A DNA stretch of 64,000 nt from Zoogloeaceae bacterium. Lineage in GTDB: Bacteria > Pseudomonadota > Gammaproteobacteria > Burkholderiales > Rhodocyclaceae. Where the stretch lies: positions 248,001 to 312,000 of the forward strand of contig JACKMC010000003.1 in assembly GCA_024235595.1 (NCBI GenBank), given 5' to 3'. The position numbers and the translations under genes are program-made. Below, piece by piece: positions 37,443 through 46,698 of this stretch (the first letter of the stretch is position 1; each line of letters begins with the position of its first letter). The notes beneath the pieces were generated by a model, which was not told the origin of the DNA, searched no databases, and worked only from the letters and a program-made list of their open reading frames with translations.

Positions 37443-37491
37443 CCCTCAATCGGCCACAAAGCGTCGCCAGGCAAACCCCCTTCAGTTTTCG

Positions 37492-38367
37492 TTGCCACTG
37501 CCGATAGCATGGCACAACGACTGGCACGGACAATCACCCTTGGAACTCGACGACGCACTCGAGCAGGCCTACCTGCTACCGACAATTCCCGCGGTGGTTC
37601 ATGAACTGCTCGGCAGTTTCGACCGCAGCGACATCGATGTCGATGCCATCTCATCGAGAGTCGCGCTCGACCCGGTGATCGCCGGCAAGGTACTCAGGAT
37701 GGCCAATTCGGCACAATTCTGTCGCGGCCGGAGGATCGGCAGTATCCATGATGCGGTCATGGTGCTGGGTTTCAACCGCTTGCGCACCCTGGTGATCGCG
37801 TCCGGCGCCGCGATGATGAGCCCAAACCTGCCCGGCTTCGATCATGTCGCATTCTGGCGCCACAATCTGCAGACTGCCTGCCTCGCGCGGGCAATCGGGA
37901 CACTCGTCGAGACACGCCCGGAAGAGTGTTTCGTGGCGGGCCTGATGCACGGTATCGGCCAGCTTCTGCTGCGCTCGATCGAGCCCGAGCTGTACCGCAC
38001 GATCGACGCCGTGGTCGCCACCGGGGAACCCCGCAGGCAGGCCGAACAGGCAGTCTTGGGGCTGGATCACGCCACTCTCGGAGGCGCGCTGGCGCGTGAG
38101 TGGGGACTTCCTGCTTCGATCGGGGGTGCGATCGAACACTACGGCGCCCCGCTCGAGCACCTGCCGGACGATCGCCTCGCGGCCATACTCTCGCTTGCCG
38201 AAACACTTGCCAGCGCGCTAGTGGCGGGTAGCTGCGCTGTCGAGAGCCTCAGCGCACTGCCACTCGACTTGAGCGGGGCGATCGGCCTCGACCACGACGA
38301 GCTGGCGTCGCGGATGGAATCCCTGTGCGAGGAATCGACCGCCTGGTTCGCCTTGCTGGGAACCTGA
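37492..38367 (+). CDS. HDOD domain protein
   Basis: A 291-residue HDOD-domain protein. The module, an HD-like fold usually without catalytic metal ligands, occurs in regulatory proteins. Landmarks are LPTIPAVVHELLGSF, the DPVIAGKVLRMANSAQF segment, VLGFNRLRTLVIA, and GLMHGIGQLLLRS. No N-terminal receiver or kinase domain is present. The start is a TTG at 37492; a TTG at 37540 is also possible. Probably part of a signalling pathway, partner unknown. Confidence 0.88.
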   Translation: MPLPIAWHNDWHGQSPLELDDALEQAYLLPTIPAVVHELLGSFDRSDIDVDAISSRVALDPVIAGKVLRMANSAQFCRGRRIGSIHDAVMVLGFNRLRTLVIASGAAMMSPNLPGFDHVAFWRHNLQTACLARAIGTLVETRPEECFVAGLMHGIGQLLLRSIEPELYRTIDAVVATGEPRRQAEQAVLGLDHATLGGALAREWGLPASIGGAIEHYGAPLEHLPDDRLAAILSLAETLASALVAGSCAVESLSALPLDLSGAIGLDHDELASRMESLCEESTAWFALLGT

Positions 38368-38579
38368 ACGGACCGGACCACGACTGGCCTGCGCTGCCAC
38401 CACTTTGAGCGGTGGCGTCGAGGCCGTCCCACAGGGCCGGTCGCGCGAGCCTGCATTTCACGCTCCGGCGCGACGCTGGGCACCTGGCGGCCGCCGCGCT
38501 GCGGTGCAGGCGGCGACGGCACTGTATCGAGGCTGGCCCCAGCCGTGATGGCATGCAAAATGCGGGCTAGAATCGTGAC

Positions 38580-38975
38580 ATGCCGAAAACCAGACCTTGC
38601 CCTTGTGAATCGGGTGCCAGCTTCGATGCCTGCTGCGGTCGCTTCATCAGTGGCGGGCAAATCCCGCCCGATGCCGAGCATCTGATGCGCTCCCGCTACA
38701 GTGCCTATGCGCTCGACGATCGCGCCTACCTGCTCGCCAGCTGGCATCCCGACACCCGCCCGCACAGCCTCGAGCCCGCCCCCGGGGAGCCCCGCGCCAA
38801 GTGGATCGGGCTCAAGGTGCTGCGCCATTGCCCAGTCGGCGAAACGCATGCCGAGGTCGAGTTCGTGGCCCGTTATCGGGTCGGCGGCAGAGCCTTCCGC
38901 CTTCATGAGGTCAGCCGCTTCGATTTCGAAAAGGGCCGCTGGTATTACCGCGACGGAACGCTGCACTCATCCTGA
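38580..38975 (+). CDS. YchJ family protein with SEC-C motif
   Basis: A 131-residue YchJ-type protein. It begins with a zinc-binding SEC-C motif (PCPCESGASFDACCGRF), followed by the YchJ domain (LMRSRYSAYALDDRAYLLASWHP in part, and HEVSRFDFEKGRWYYRDG). Function is unknown; the SEC-C motif suggests nucleic acid or protein contact. It lies 212 bases after the HDOD gene with no clear operon. No N-terminal oddity. Confidence 0.92.
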   Translation: MPKTRPCPCESGASFDACCGRFISGGQIPPDAEHLMRSRYSAYALDDRAYLLASWHPDTRPHSLEPAPGEPRAKWIGLKVLRHCPVGETHAEVEFVARYRVGGRAFRLHEVSRFDFEKGRWYYRDGTLHSS

Positions 38976-39062
38976 ACGAGCCGGCCCGTTCGTTGCGGCA
39001 GTGATGCCCAAGCGGCGACCGAGCCCCCTATAATCGGACCTCCACCCAGGGATCGAAAAAAC

Positions 39063-39446
39063 ATGAACCTCGAAAAGGTCATCTTCGGCTTCTTCATCGT
39101 CCTCGCCGCGACGCTCAATTTCGGTTTCTTCATCGGCGATCTCGACAACCCGGTTCACCACGATGTCTACGAGCTCTTTGCCGCGATCGTGGTGAACCTG
39201 ATCGCGACGGTGCTCAAGTTCGGTGACCGCACCCAGATCGGCGCGATCCACCTGTCCACCAGCCTTGTTGCCGACCTCCAGCTGCTCGCCGCGGCGGTGG
39301 TGTGGGGCTATGGCACCACCGTTGCCGGCGCAGCCCTGTCGGCGGACCTGACCTCGAAGATCGTCTCGCTCTCAGGCGGAGCGCTATTTGCCAACGTCGT
39401 CTCGGTGATCATCCTGATCGCCGAAACCATCATGCAGCGTCGATGA
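39063..39446 (+). CDS. DUF6394-like membrane protein
   Basis: A 127-residue integral membrane protein with about three or four hydrophobic helices (VIFGFFIVLAATLNFGFFIG, AAIVVNLIATVLKFG, LLAAAVVWGYGTTVAGAALS, ALFANVVSVIILIAETIM). The segment FAAIVVNLIATVLKFGDRTQIG strongly recalls DUF6394 proteins. Its stop overlaps the ATG of the channel gene in an ATGA, so the two are co-translated and probably function together, for example as an auxiliary subunit. No function is known. Confidence 0.82.
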   Translation: MNLEKVIFGFFIVLAATLNFGFFIGDLDNPVHHDVYELFAAIVVNLIATVLKFGDRTQIGAIHLSTSLVADLQLLAAAVVWGYGTTVAGAALSADLTSKIVSLSGGALFANVVSVIILIAETIMQRR

Positions 39447-41161
39447 TACCGGGCACGCATCACGGCACCCTTTTCCTGATGCTGCGGCGCATGCGTGCGC
39501 CGCTGATCCTGCTGATCGTCATTTTTGCAATCTCGGTGCTCGGGCTCACTATCGTCCCGGGCTTCGACGAGCACGGCAATCCGGCGCGGATGAGTTTCTT
39601 TCATGCCTTCTATTTCATCAGCTACACCGCCACCACGATCGGTTTTGGCGAGGTGCCCAACGCCTTCAGCGAACAACAGCGGATGTGGGCGACGATGTGC
39701 ATCTACATGTCGGTGGTCGGCTGGGCATATACGCTCGGCACCCTGTTCGGCCTTTTCCAGGACAAGAACTTTCGACACGCCTTGCGTATCGAGCGCTTCG
39801 CGCGCGCGGTCAGGCGCCTGCAGGAACCCTTTTTCCTGGTCTGTGGCTACGGCGAGACCGGCAGCCGGCTGATCCGTGCGCTCGACCGCATGGGCATGCG
39901 GGTGGTTGTCGTCGAAGTCGATGAAATCAAGGCTGGCGAACTGGAGCTGCAGGCCTATCACGCCGACATCCCGACCCTGGTCGCCGATGCGCGCCATCCG
40001 GAGATCCTCAGGCTCGCCGGACTCACCAACCCCAACTGCCGGGGGGTGATGGCACTCACCAACGACGACATCGTGAACCTCTCGATCGCCATCGCCGCGC
40101 GCTTGCTGGCACCCAAGCTGCCCGCACTGTGCCGCTCCGAATCGACCGAAACTTCTGCCAACATGGCATCCTTCGGCACCAGCCACATCATCAACCCGCT
40201 GCAGAAGTTCGGGGAATACCTCGAACTGGCGTTGCATGCCCCCGCTGCCTTTCATTTCCTCGAGTGGCTGACCGGCGAACCCGGCATCACCGTGAAGCCG
40301 CACCGCGATCCCCCGCATGGGCGCTGGCTGCTGTGCGGCTATGGCAACTTCGGGCGCATCCTGACCCAGTCACTGCGCGCCGAAGGCGTTGAAGTAACCG
40401 TCATCGACCAGGGCAGCCCACCGGACGATTTCGTCGGCGAGTGGATTCGTGGCGACGCCACCTGCGGGCCGGCGCTAAGGGCCGCGGGAGTCGAACAGGC
40501 CAGCGGCATCATCGCCTGCGTCGGCGACGACGTGAACAACCTGTCGATCGCCGTCACCGCACGGCACCTGCGCCCCGACGTGTTCGTCATCCTGCGGCAG
40601 AACCACTATTCCAATGCGCCGCTCTTCGATGCGTTTCCGAGTGACCTCAGGGTGGTATCGAGCCGCATCGTGGCCCACGAATGCCTGGCGATCCTCACCA
40701 CCCCGCTGCTGGTACCGTTCCTCGAACAGATCAAGCACAGTGACGAAGCCTGGTCGCGCAGCGTGGTCGACCGCCTCACCGGCCGCTTCGGCTGGAATGT
40801 GCCGACCATCTGGAGCGTAAGGATCAATTCCGAACATGCTCCCGCGCTGTTTCGCAAGATGATGCCGGCAGGCCCCAAGATCACCCTTGAAGCCTTGCTG
40901 AGGGACCCCTCGAACCGCGCCCATGCACTTGAGTGCGAGGTGCTCTACATAATCCGAACCGACGACAAGGCGATCCTGCTGCCCGAGTCCGACAGCGAGC
41001 TTCGAGCCGGCGATCAGCTACTGGTTGTCGGCCGCCGGGAAGCACGCGGAGCCCTCGCCCTGACGCTCGAGAACCCCAACACGCTCGACTATGTGCTGAC
41101 CGGCAAGGACATGCCTGGCGGCTGGGTGTGGGAAAAGCTGGCCAGCCGGCGCGCGGCCTGA
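39443..41161 (+). CDS. Two-TM potassium channel with tandem RCK/TrkA domains
   Basis: A 572-residue ion channel from the ATG at 39443. TM1 is near residues 17-34 and TM2 near 84-104; between them the pore loop has YTATTIGFGEVP, a GFGE version of the GYGD selectivity filter. Two TrkA-N/RCK modules follow, with GYGETGSRLIRAL (about 137) and LLCGYGNFGRILTQSL (about 297), and a C-terminal TrkA-C domain near 475-560 (LPESDSELRAGDQLLVVGRR). The RCK domains should bind nucleotide and gate the pore. Confidence 0.9.
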   Translation: MIPGTHHGTLFLMLRRMRAPLILLIVIFAISVLGLTIVPGFDEHGNPARMSFFHAFYFISYTATTIGFGEVPNAFSEQQRMWATMCIYMSVVGWAYTLGTLFGLFQDKNFRHALRIERFARAVRRLQEPFFLVCGYGETGSRLIRALDRMGMRVVVVEVDEIKAGELELQAYHADIPTLVADARHPEILRLAGLTNPNCRGVMALTNDDIVNLSIAIAARLLAPKLPALCRSESTETSANMASFGTSHIINPLQKFGEYLELALHAPAAFHFLEWLTGEPGITVKPHRDPPHGRWLLCGYGNFGRILTQSLRAEGVEVTVIDQGSPPDDFVGEWIRGDATCGPALRAAGVEQASGIIACVGDDVNNLSIAVTARHLRPDVFVILRQNHYSNAPLFDAFPSDLRVVSSRIVAHECLAILTTPLLVPFLEQIKHSDEAWSRSVVDRLTGRFGWNVPTIWSVRINSEHAPALFRKMMPAGPKITLEALLRDPSNRAHALECEVLYIIRTDDKAILLPESDSELRAGDQLLVVGRREARGALALTLENPNTLDYVLTGKDMPGGWVWEKLASRRAA

Positions 41162-41174
41162 AGGGAAAGCACGC

Positions 41175-41405
41175 TCAGTCGGCACTGCGCTCGTCGGACA
41201 CCAGACGCACCTCCTGATCGGCCAGGCGAACCCGCTGGCCCGCTCGCAGCTTCGCTCGCTTGCGCGTCTCGACCTTGCCGTCGACCTTCACCGCCCCGGC
41301 GTCGACCACCTGATGCGCTTCGCCCCCGGTGATCACCAGGCCACAGGCCTTGAGCAGTTGATCGAGCTGGATGTAGTCGCCGCGCACGGCAAAGACGATC
41401 GCCAT
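41175..41405 (-). CDS. S4 domain RNA-binding protein, YbcJ-like
   Basis: A 76-residue single-domain S4-type RNA-binding protein. The motif runs IQLDQLLKACGLVITGGEAHQVVDAGAVKVDGKVETRKRAKLRAGQRV (in part), the classic S4 helix-turn and basic loop. The small size fits the YbcJ family. The ATG at 41405 is preferred over the longer frame. It is convergent with the channel gene (13-base gap). RNA target unknown. Confidence 0.88.
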   Translation of the reverse strand: MAIVFAVRGDYIQLDQLLKACGLVITGGEAHQVVDAGAVKVDGKVETRKRAKLRAGQRVRLADQEVRLVSDERSAD

Positions 41406-41496
41406 CAGGGAACTCCGATATGGGCAGGGTGCGTAATACAATGGCCGCTGTTCGCGCCGGACCCCGGCATTCTCCCAGAGCCTTCACCTTTGTGCC

Positions 41497-42372
41497 ATGA
41501 CCGCCTCTGCCCAGCAACTCGACCTCAGCATCACCATATGCATCCGCAGCGCACTGGCCTCGGGGGCACTTCAGCCGATCGCAACCGAGCAGCTGACGAT
41601 CGAGGACCAAGGCATCCCTTTCGTCGTACGCTGGGTCCCTGCGCTGGCCCGCAAACGTCTCAAGACCGTAACCGACAGCGGCCGGCGCCCCGACTACAAT
41701 CCCTTCCTGCCCCATGACCCGGCGCTTGAAGTGAGCGCGCTGGGTCCGGCCCACGTGGCCTTGCTGAACAAGTTTCCGGTGATGGACCGCCACCTCTTGG
41801 TCATCACGCGGGAATACGCACCACAGACCGCCCCACTCACCGGCAGCGACTTCGCGGCACTGTGGTCCATCATCATGCGTCTTGGCGGAATGGGCTTTTG
41901 CAATGGCGGGCGCGACGCCGGCGCCAGCCAGCATCACAAGCACCTGCAGTGGATTCCGGCCCGTCCAGATGACGCGACAAGCGTTCCGGTCGCGGTTGCG
42001 CTTGCCGGCGCAGATCCGCGGGCCACCCTCAACCCGGTGCCTGCCCTGCCCTTCGGCCATGCTTTCTGCCGCTTCGACGACGACCTGGAGCGTGCTGGCG
42101 CGGATGCCGGCAGCCTGCTGCACGCGTGCTTCAGCCGCCTGTGCGCGGACCTCGGCATCGATTCCGAAGACAACCCGCTTCCGCCCTATAACCTGCTGCT
42201 GACCCGGCGCTGGATGCTGGTCGTGAGGCGAAGCCGCGAATCGTGGCAGCGGATGTCGATCAACTCCCTGGGCTATGCCGGGTTGTTGTTCGTTCCCGAG
42301 CAGTCCCAACTTGAAGTGGTGACGCAGACCGGACCCCTGAACATACTCAAGGCGGTCACCGCTCCGCGCTGA
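41497..42372 (+). CDS. ATP adenylyltransferase (Ap4A phosphorylase)
   Basis: A 291-residue ATP adenylyltransferase of the HIT superfamily, like yeast Apa1/Apa2, which phosphorolyse diadenosine tetraphosphate to ADP and ATP. The catalytic GASQHHKHLQWIP (HxHxQ-like, about residues 145-155) is clear, as are GPAHVALLNKFPVMDRHLLV and the downstream PPYNLLLTRRWMLVVRRS. This fits alarmone turnover under stress. It stands alone, convergent with the YkgJ-like gene. Confidence 0.9.
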   Translation: MTASAQQLDLSITICIRSALASGALQPIATEQLTIEDQGIPFVVRWVPALARKRLKTVTDSGRRPDYNPFLPHDPALEVSALGPAHVALLNKFPVMDRHLLVITREYAPQTAPLTGSDFAALWSIIMRLGGMGFCNGGRDAGASQHHKHLQWIPARPDDATSVPVAVALAGADPRATLNPVPALPFGHAFCRFDDDLERAGADAGSLLHACFSRLCADLGIDSEDNPLPPYNLLLTRRWMLVVRRSRESWQRMSINSLGYAGLLFVPEQSQLEVVTQTGPLNILKAVTAPR

Positions 42373-42389
42373 AGCCCGGGCCGTCCCGC

Positions 42390-42749
42390 TCAGGCCGCCT
42401 GCGGAAACCTGAGTGGATCGAGTGGCGGCAGGCCGATCCGGGCACGCAACTCGTCGCACTTCGGATTCGGGCTACCGTCGTCGAAGAACACCGGAAATTC
42501 ACGGCACGGCGTCGGGCGCTTGTCGTAGATCGTGCAGCTCACCGACCTGCCAAGCTCGCCGCTGAGCGCCACGCAGCGACGCGGTTCGCTGTTGCTGCCC
42601 TGCATGCAGCGCAGGTGGGGGCTGAGCTTCTCCGTCATTGCGGCGGGCACGAAGCCGCCCGGCGCATCGTCGGCCTCGGCCCAGTAGAAGGAAATTCGGA
42701 AATGGGTACAGCAAATACCGCAACTTACGCAGGGATTGGGGTCACTCAT
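42390..42749 (-). CDS. YkgJ-type cysteine cluster protein
   Basis: A 119-residue protein with the YkgJ cysteine cluster: CVSCGICCTHFRISF (CxxCxxCC), then LRCMQG, CVALSGELGRSVSCTIYDKRPTPCREFP. The spaced Cys residues are expected to bind zinc or an iron-sulfur cluster. From the ATG at 42749; the upstream open frame codes for Arg/Ser-rich sequence not typical of the family. Function unknown. Confidence 0.88.
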   Translation of the reverse strand: MSDPNPCVSCGICCTHFRISFYWAEADDAPGGFVPAAMTEKLSPHLRCMQGSNSEPRRCVALSGELGRSVSCTIYDKRPTPCREFPVFFDDGSPNPKCDELRARIGLPPLDPLRFPQAA

Positions 42750-43063
42750 CTCGGGCACGCACGCAGATTCGCACGAGGTACCGGCGGCGCCGGCACCACC
42801 CGATCGACGGATCACACCGACTGGCCAGCTGGCGCTTTGCGCTTGAGCGGATGGCGGATCGGATGCGGGCCAACGAACGCGGCGGGCGGATTCTAGCCGC
42901 TCCGAAAGCAAAATCAAGTGAAGAATTTTTCTCTTACAGTTCAGCGCACTAGACGATATTTTTGCCCAAATGCATGCACGCCGAAGCGGCAGCGAATCAG
43001 AATTTGCCGCAAAGCCCAGCGCGCGCCGCTCAATGTCGGGCGCGCGCAAGCTGCTTCAGTACT

Positions 43064-43771
43064 TCAAATGGGTGCGCCACAGCACTTCTTGTACTTTTTC
43101 CCGCTTCCACAGGGACAGGGATCGTTCCGACCCGGCCCACCGGATTGCGAAGTACCGGGCGCATCCACACTTACGGGCAGCGGTGCGGGCAGACCGAGCT
43201 CCCGCCAGTGGGCATAGAGCCCGCGTACCGCCTGCGCCGATTCCGCGAGCCACCCCAGGCGGACTTCGAGGTCGCCCTCCTCTTCGTCGGATGCCCACGG
43301 TGCGAACGCACGCTCGATCAAGCCATCGGCAATTTCGGCGTCGTCCTCGGTCAAGCGCTCGCGCCAGTCCGCAGGCCAGGTCTCGAGGCCTTGCTCGAAG
43401 CCGGCAATCCATTCGTCGCCGAGCGGCGGCGCGTCCTTTCCCTCCGGCGAATAGCAGAAGGGATCCCAACCGTCCTCGCCCAGGGCGATGGTCGCGGCGA
43501 TCTCGTTGTGGTAGCGCAGCACCATGGCGAGCGCCGAGCGTGCGGCACTTGCAGAGCCGAAACTCGCCTCGTCGGCGTCGGCCGACCACACTGCAGCCAG
43601 CCAGTCAGCCGGCGCCTGCACTACCGGCCCTGCGATGACCGCCGCAAGATAGCCGTCCAGCATCTCGAGGTTCATGCAATCGGCTGGCACATCGTCCGAC
43701 ACCAGCATTTCCTCGAGTTCGCTGAACTCGTCGTCGCTCAAGCGCACCTGCTGCGCAAATTCCTCAGTCAT
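43064..43771 (-). CDS. UPF0149/YecA family protein with SEC-C motif
   Basis: A 235-residue UPF0149 (YecA-like) protein ending in a SEC-C zinc motif, GRNDPCPCGSGKKYKKCCG. The main domain has SELEEMLVSDDVPADCMNLEMLDGYLAAVI (in part) and ATIALGEDGWDPF. It overlaps the TrmB-like gene by eight bases, last in the operon dusC / TrmB-like / this gene. The presence of an RNA-modifying pair upstream suggests an RNA- or translation-linked role, unproven. Confidence 0.9.
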   Translation of the reverse strand: MTEEFAQQVRLSDDEFSELEEMLVSDDVPADCMNLEMLDGYLAAVIAGPVVQAPADWLAAVWSADADEASFGSASAARSALAMVLRYHNEIAATIALGEDGWDPFCYSPEGKDAPPLGDEWIAGFEQGLETWPADWRERLTEDDAEIADGLIERAFAPWASDEEEGDLEVRLGWLAESAQAVRGLYAHWRELGLPAPLPVSVDAPGTSQSGGPGRNDPCPCGSGKKYKKCCGAPI

Positions 43772-44495
43772 TGCCTGTCCCGTGTGTAGGGGGAAAAAAC
43801 GGATCGGCAGCTCCCGCTGCCGAAGCTGGATCGAAATCGATCGTCAATCGGTACAGCGTCTGTCCCGAGTCCCGGTATTTGCGCTCGAACGGCGAAATCG
43901 GCCGCTCGGCATGGAATGTTTGCCACTTCACCCGGCATCCCTGCAACAATTCCAGAGCGGTCGCGAATTCCTCAATATACACCTGCCAGTTGGTGCGGCA
44001 TTCGAGCCGCCCCCCCAGCCTCGGCAGATACGGAAAAACCGGGTGGGCATGCCACCTTCGCCCGAGGTGGCCGATCTTGGGCCACGGATTCGGATAGAGG
44101 ATGTAATGCCGCTCTAGGCGCACACCCGCGTCGCACAGCAACCGCCAGTAATCCACCAGATCGGCGCGTACCAGCACCATGTTGGTGGGCAGCAAGGCCT
44201 CGGGATAAGGCTTTCTGCGCGCCAGGCGGTCGGCCGACTGATCGACGCCGATGACCCAGTGCCCCGGGTTTTCGCGCGCCAGCTGAATCGTCGAATGCCC
44301 CACACCGCAGCCCGCATCGAGGATGACCGGATCGCGGCCGTTCCAGCCGTGCAGGCTCTCCGCCAGCGCCGTGCGGTTATAGTCGGCGTAGGGCTTGCGG
44401 AAGGGTGCGGCAGCGTGGCGCGCGACCCGCTCCGCGAGCCCCTCGTGAACACCGCTCTGCGCGCTCTCCGGAATCTTCGAATTGGCGTAGCTCAT
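43764..44495 (-). CDS. TrmB-like SAM-dependent methyltransferase
   Basis: A 243-residue methyltransferase related to TrmB, the tRNA guanine-N7-46 methyltransferase. The SAM-binding site is VILDAGCGVGHSTIQLA, and the TrmB-like catalytic region reads YILYPNPWPKIGHLGRRWHAHP, where canonical TrmB has PDPWPKK..HKRR. The T/Y-rich end FHAERPISPFERKYRDSGQTLYR also resembles TrmB. It may be a divergent paralogue rather than the main TrmB, which would be elsewhere. Second in the dusC operon, 9 bases after dusC. Confidence 0.83.
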   Translation of the reverse strand: MSYANSKIPESAQSGVHEGLAERVARHAAAPFRKPYADYNRTALAESLHGWNGRDPVILDAGCGVGHSTIQLARENPGHWVIGVDQSADRLARRKPYPEALLPTNMVLVRADLVDYWRLLCDAGVRLERHYILYPNPWPKIGHLGRRWHAHPVFPYLPRLGGRLECRTNWQVYIEEFATALELLQGCRVKWQTFHAERPISPFERKYRDSGQTLYRLTIDFDPASAAGAADPFFPPTHGTGND

Positions 44496-44504
44496 CGCGC
44501 CTCC

Positions 44505-45470
44505 TCAGGCTGCCATGTACCGTAGCGGCACGCCGTGGCGACGCAGCACGGCCTCGATCTGGACCGCGCAGCGCAGGGCACGCAGATCACGGTAAAGAAG
44601 CTCGGCGGCGGCGAAGTTGCGTCGCAGCATGTTGAGCCACTGTTTGAGTCGGCCAGGTACATGGCGCGCTTCGAGCTTGGCGCTTGCCCTCTCCCAGAAC
44701 TCGCCGAGCAAGGACAGCAGTTCCGGCCACTCCGCGGCGTGGTCGGGCGCGGCACCCGACTTGATCCGCCGCGCCAGGAAGGGGTCGGCAACCGCGCCGC
44801 GGCCGAGCATCACGTCCGTCACACCGGAGACGCTGCGGCAGTTTGCCCAGTCTTCCGAGGTCCACACCTCACCATTGGCAACCACCGGAATCGGCACCGT
44901 CTCGGCGATGCGCGCCACCCATTCCCAATGGGCGGGCGGACGGTAGCCGTCCGCCTTGGTACGCGCATGCACCACCAGCAACTCGACGCCACCTTCGGCC
45001 AGGGCCTGTGCGCACTCGAGCGCCGTCCCCGGGTCATCCACGCCGAGCCGCATCTTGGCGCTGAAGGGAATGCCGTCCGGCAGAGCTCCCCGCACTGCCG
45101 CGCTGATCCGAAACAGCAGCTCGGGCTCGTCAAGCAACACCGCACCGCCTCGATGTCGATTGACGATCGGTGCGGGACAACCGAAGTTGAGGTCCACCCC
45201 GGGGGGCTTGAGATCGCCCAGCCGGGCCGCATTTTCTGCCATCATCCGCGGGTCCGAGCCAAGCAGCTGAACCCTCACCGGGGTACCGGCGGCGGTCACG
45301 CCCCCGCGCAACAGCTCGGGGCTGAGACGCCGCCAAAAGCGCGGTGGAAGACAGGTTCCGGTGACGCGTGCGAACTCGGTGACGGCCCAATCGTAGCCGC
45401 CAGCACGTGTGAGCACTTGCCGCAACACATCATCGGCAAGCCCTTCCATCGGGGCGAGCAGCAGCTTCAT
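44505..45470 (-). CDS. dusC: tRNA-dihydrouridine(16) synthase DusC
   Basis: A 321-residue FMN-dependent dihydrouridine synthase, closest to DusC (U16). The N-terminus MKLLLAPMEGLADDVLRQVL is typical, with DLNFGCPAPIVNRHRGGAVLL carrying the catalytic Cys, the AKMRLGVDD and HARTKADGY motifs, and VANGEVWTSEDWANC. The C-terminal helical domain includes RLKQWLNML. It leads a leftward operon with a TrmB-like methyltransferase, so two tRNA-modification genes are grouped. Confidence 0.95.
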   Translation of the reverse strand: MKLLLAPMEGLADDVLRQVLTRAGGYDWAVTEFARVTGTCLPPRFWRRLSPELLRGGVTAAGTPVRVQLLGSDPRMMAENAARLGDLKPPGVDLNFGCPAPIVNRHRGGAVLLDEPELLFRISAAVRGALPDGIPFSAKMRLGVDDPGTALECAQALAEGGVELLVVHARTKADGYRPPAHWEWVARIAETVPIPVVANGEVWTSEDWANCRSVSGVTDVMLGRGAVADPFLARRIKSGAAPDHAAEWPELLSLLGEFWERASAKLEARHVPGRLKQWLNMLRRNFAAAELLYRDLRALRCAVQIEAVLRRHGVPLRYMAA

Positions 45471-45813
45471 TGGACAACGATTCCCGGTTTCCTCAACAGG
45501 GGCGCGATTGTACTGGAGATGCGAACGATTCGATCATTGGGCTGCGACATTCCCGTGGGCCTGATCGGAAAAAACACTCCCGGCGACACCCCTGCACCCT
45601 TACCTGGCCGCTCGAGGGGCCGGTGCACGCCATCGCGATCTTGCCGATGCCTGGCAGTCACGACGCACCGGGGCAATTCCTTGCCAGCAGAGCTATCGAC
45701 TGCGCACGCGATTGGCAAGCCCAATTCGGCCAACGAGGCCGCGGGGCGGCTGTGACGCCAAATGCAACGGGGCGGCCAAGGCCGCCCCGTTCGAGCATTG
45801 CCAGGCGCCTGAA
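45471..45813. other. Intergenic region containing OmpA-gene terminator
   Basis: A 343-base gap between two leftward genes. The dusC-proximal part should hold its promoter, but no clear boxes were found. A strong hairpin at 45766-45791 lies on the OmpA side. Nothing else is recognised. Confidence 0.4.
45766..45791 (-). terminator. Hairpin after the OmpA-family gene
   Basis: AACGGGGCGGCC (45766-45777) and GGCCGCCCCGTT (45780-45791) form a perfect 12-bp inverted repeat with a two-base centre, 22 bases past the OmpA stop. On the minus strand only TTGCATTTGG follows, so the T-run is weak. Confidence 0.6.
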
Positions 45814-46698
45814 CTATTCGACGAACTCGATGCGTCGATTGCGCTGGCGTCCTTCAGGCGTTCCGTTATCGGCGACCGGCTTATCCTGGCCTGCACCATC
45901 GGCCGTCAGCTTGCCTGCATCCACGCCATGCGCGACCAGATAGGCAGCGACGGACTCCGCTCGCTGGCGGGACAGCACGCGGTTGGACTCCGCATCGCCG
46001 ACGTTGTCGGTATGGCCCAGAACCTTGACACTGCGGCCATCTTCGGCGAGCACCTGTGCAATCAGGTTGAGTCGCGCCCGCGCCGCTTCAGGCACTTCGG
46101 CACTTCCGGTGGCGAACTCGATCGTCTCGTTCAGCAGGACCGAAGGGTCACCCTGCGAAGCGCTGCCTGCAAGCGCGGCATCGACTTCAAGCCTGTTTTC
46201 GAGTTTGAGGCCATCAACCAGGTTGGCGGAAAGCCATGCAGCGATCTCGCTGCCTGCGCTGTCCGAGCCGACCCGTCCTGCGAGCGTCGCCCGATCTCCA
46301 TCGGCAAGCACCAACTCGAACACCGGCAGGCCGCGCAAGCGGGAGAATACATCGAGGGGCTTGGCCTTCCACCACAGCCGCGGCGCATCCGCAACGATCT
46401 GCAGATTGTCGGTGACGTTTTCAATACCGAAGAAGAGTTGCGCCTTGGTGAGCACCCGGCGGCGGGTGTTCTCGTCGGGCACCTGGCCTTCGAGCACCAT
46501 CTTGCCATCCGCAAACGAGATGCGGATTGCACCCAGCGAAACTTCAATGACGGCCGGCGTTTCGACTGCTGCGCTGCTCGCGCCACCACTTCCACCGCTG
46601 CCGATGGCGGCGAACAGTACAGCGCCAAGCGCAACGACCAATGCAATCACGACACCTGCGATCGCGCCAAACCTGCTTTCCTGATCCTGGTCTTCCAT
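45814..46698 (-). CDS. OmpA-family protein with N-terminal membrane anchor
   Basis: A 294-residue protein with a single TM anchor (about 12-32, AIAGVVIALVVALGAVLFAA), a middle that holds two BON-like repeats (SLGAIRISFADGKMVLEGQV and DGDRATLAGRVGSD), and a C-terminal OmpA domain (about 185-290) with SVKVLGHTDNVGDAESNRVLS and AESVAAYLVAHGVD that binds peptidoglycan. It resembles inner-membrane OmpA-like stress or envelope proteins. Single gene, divergent from rpmE. Confidence 0.86.
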   Translation of the reverse strand: MEDQDQESRFGAIAGVVIALVVALGAVLFAAIGSGGSGGASSAAVETPAVIEVSLGAIRISFADGKMVLEGQVPDENTRRRVLTKAQLFFGIENVTDNLQIVADAPRLWWKAKPLDVFSRLRGLPVFELVLADGDRATLAGRVGSDSAGSEIAAWLSANLVDGLKLENRLEVDAALAGSASQGDPSVLLNETIEFATGSAEVPEAARARLNLIAQVLAEDGRSVKVLGHTDNVGDAESNRVLSRQRAESVAAYLVAHGVDAGKLTADGAGQDKPVADNGTPEGRQRNRRIEFVE

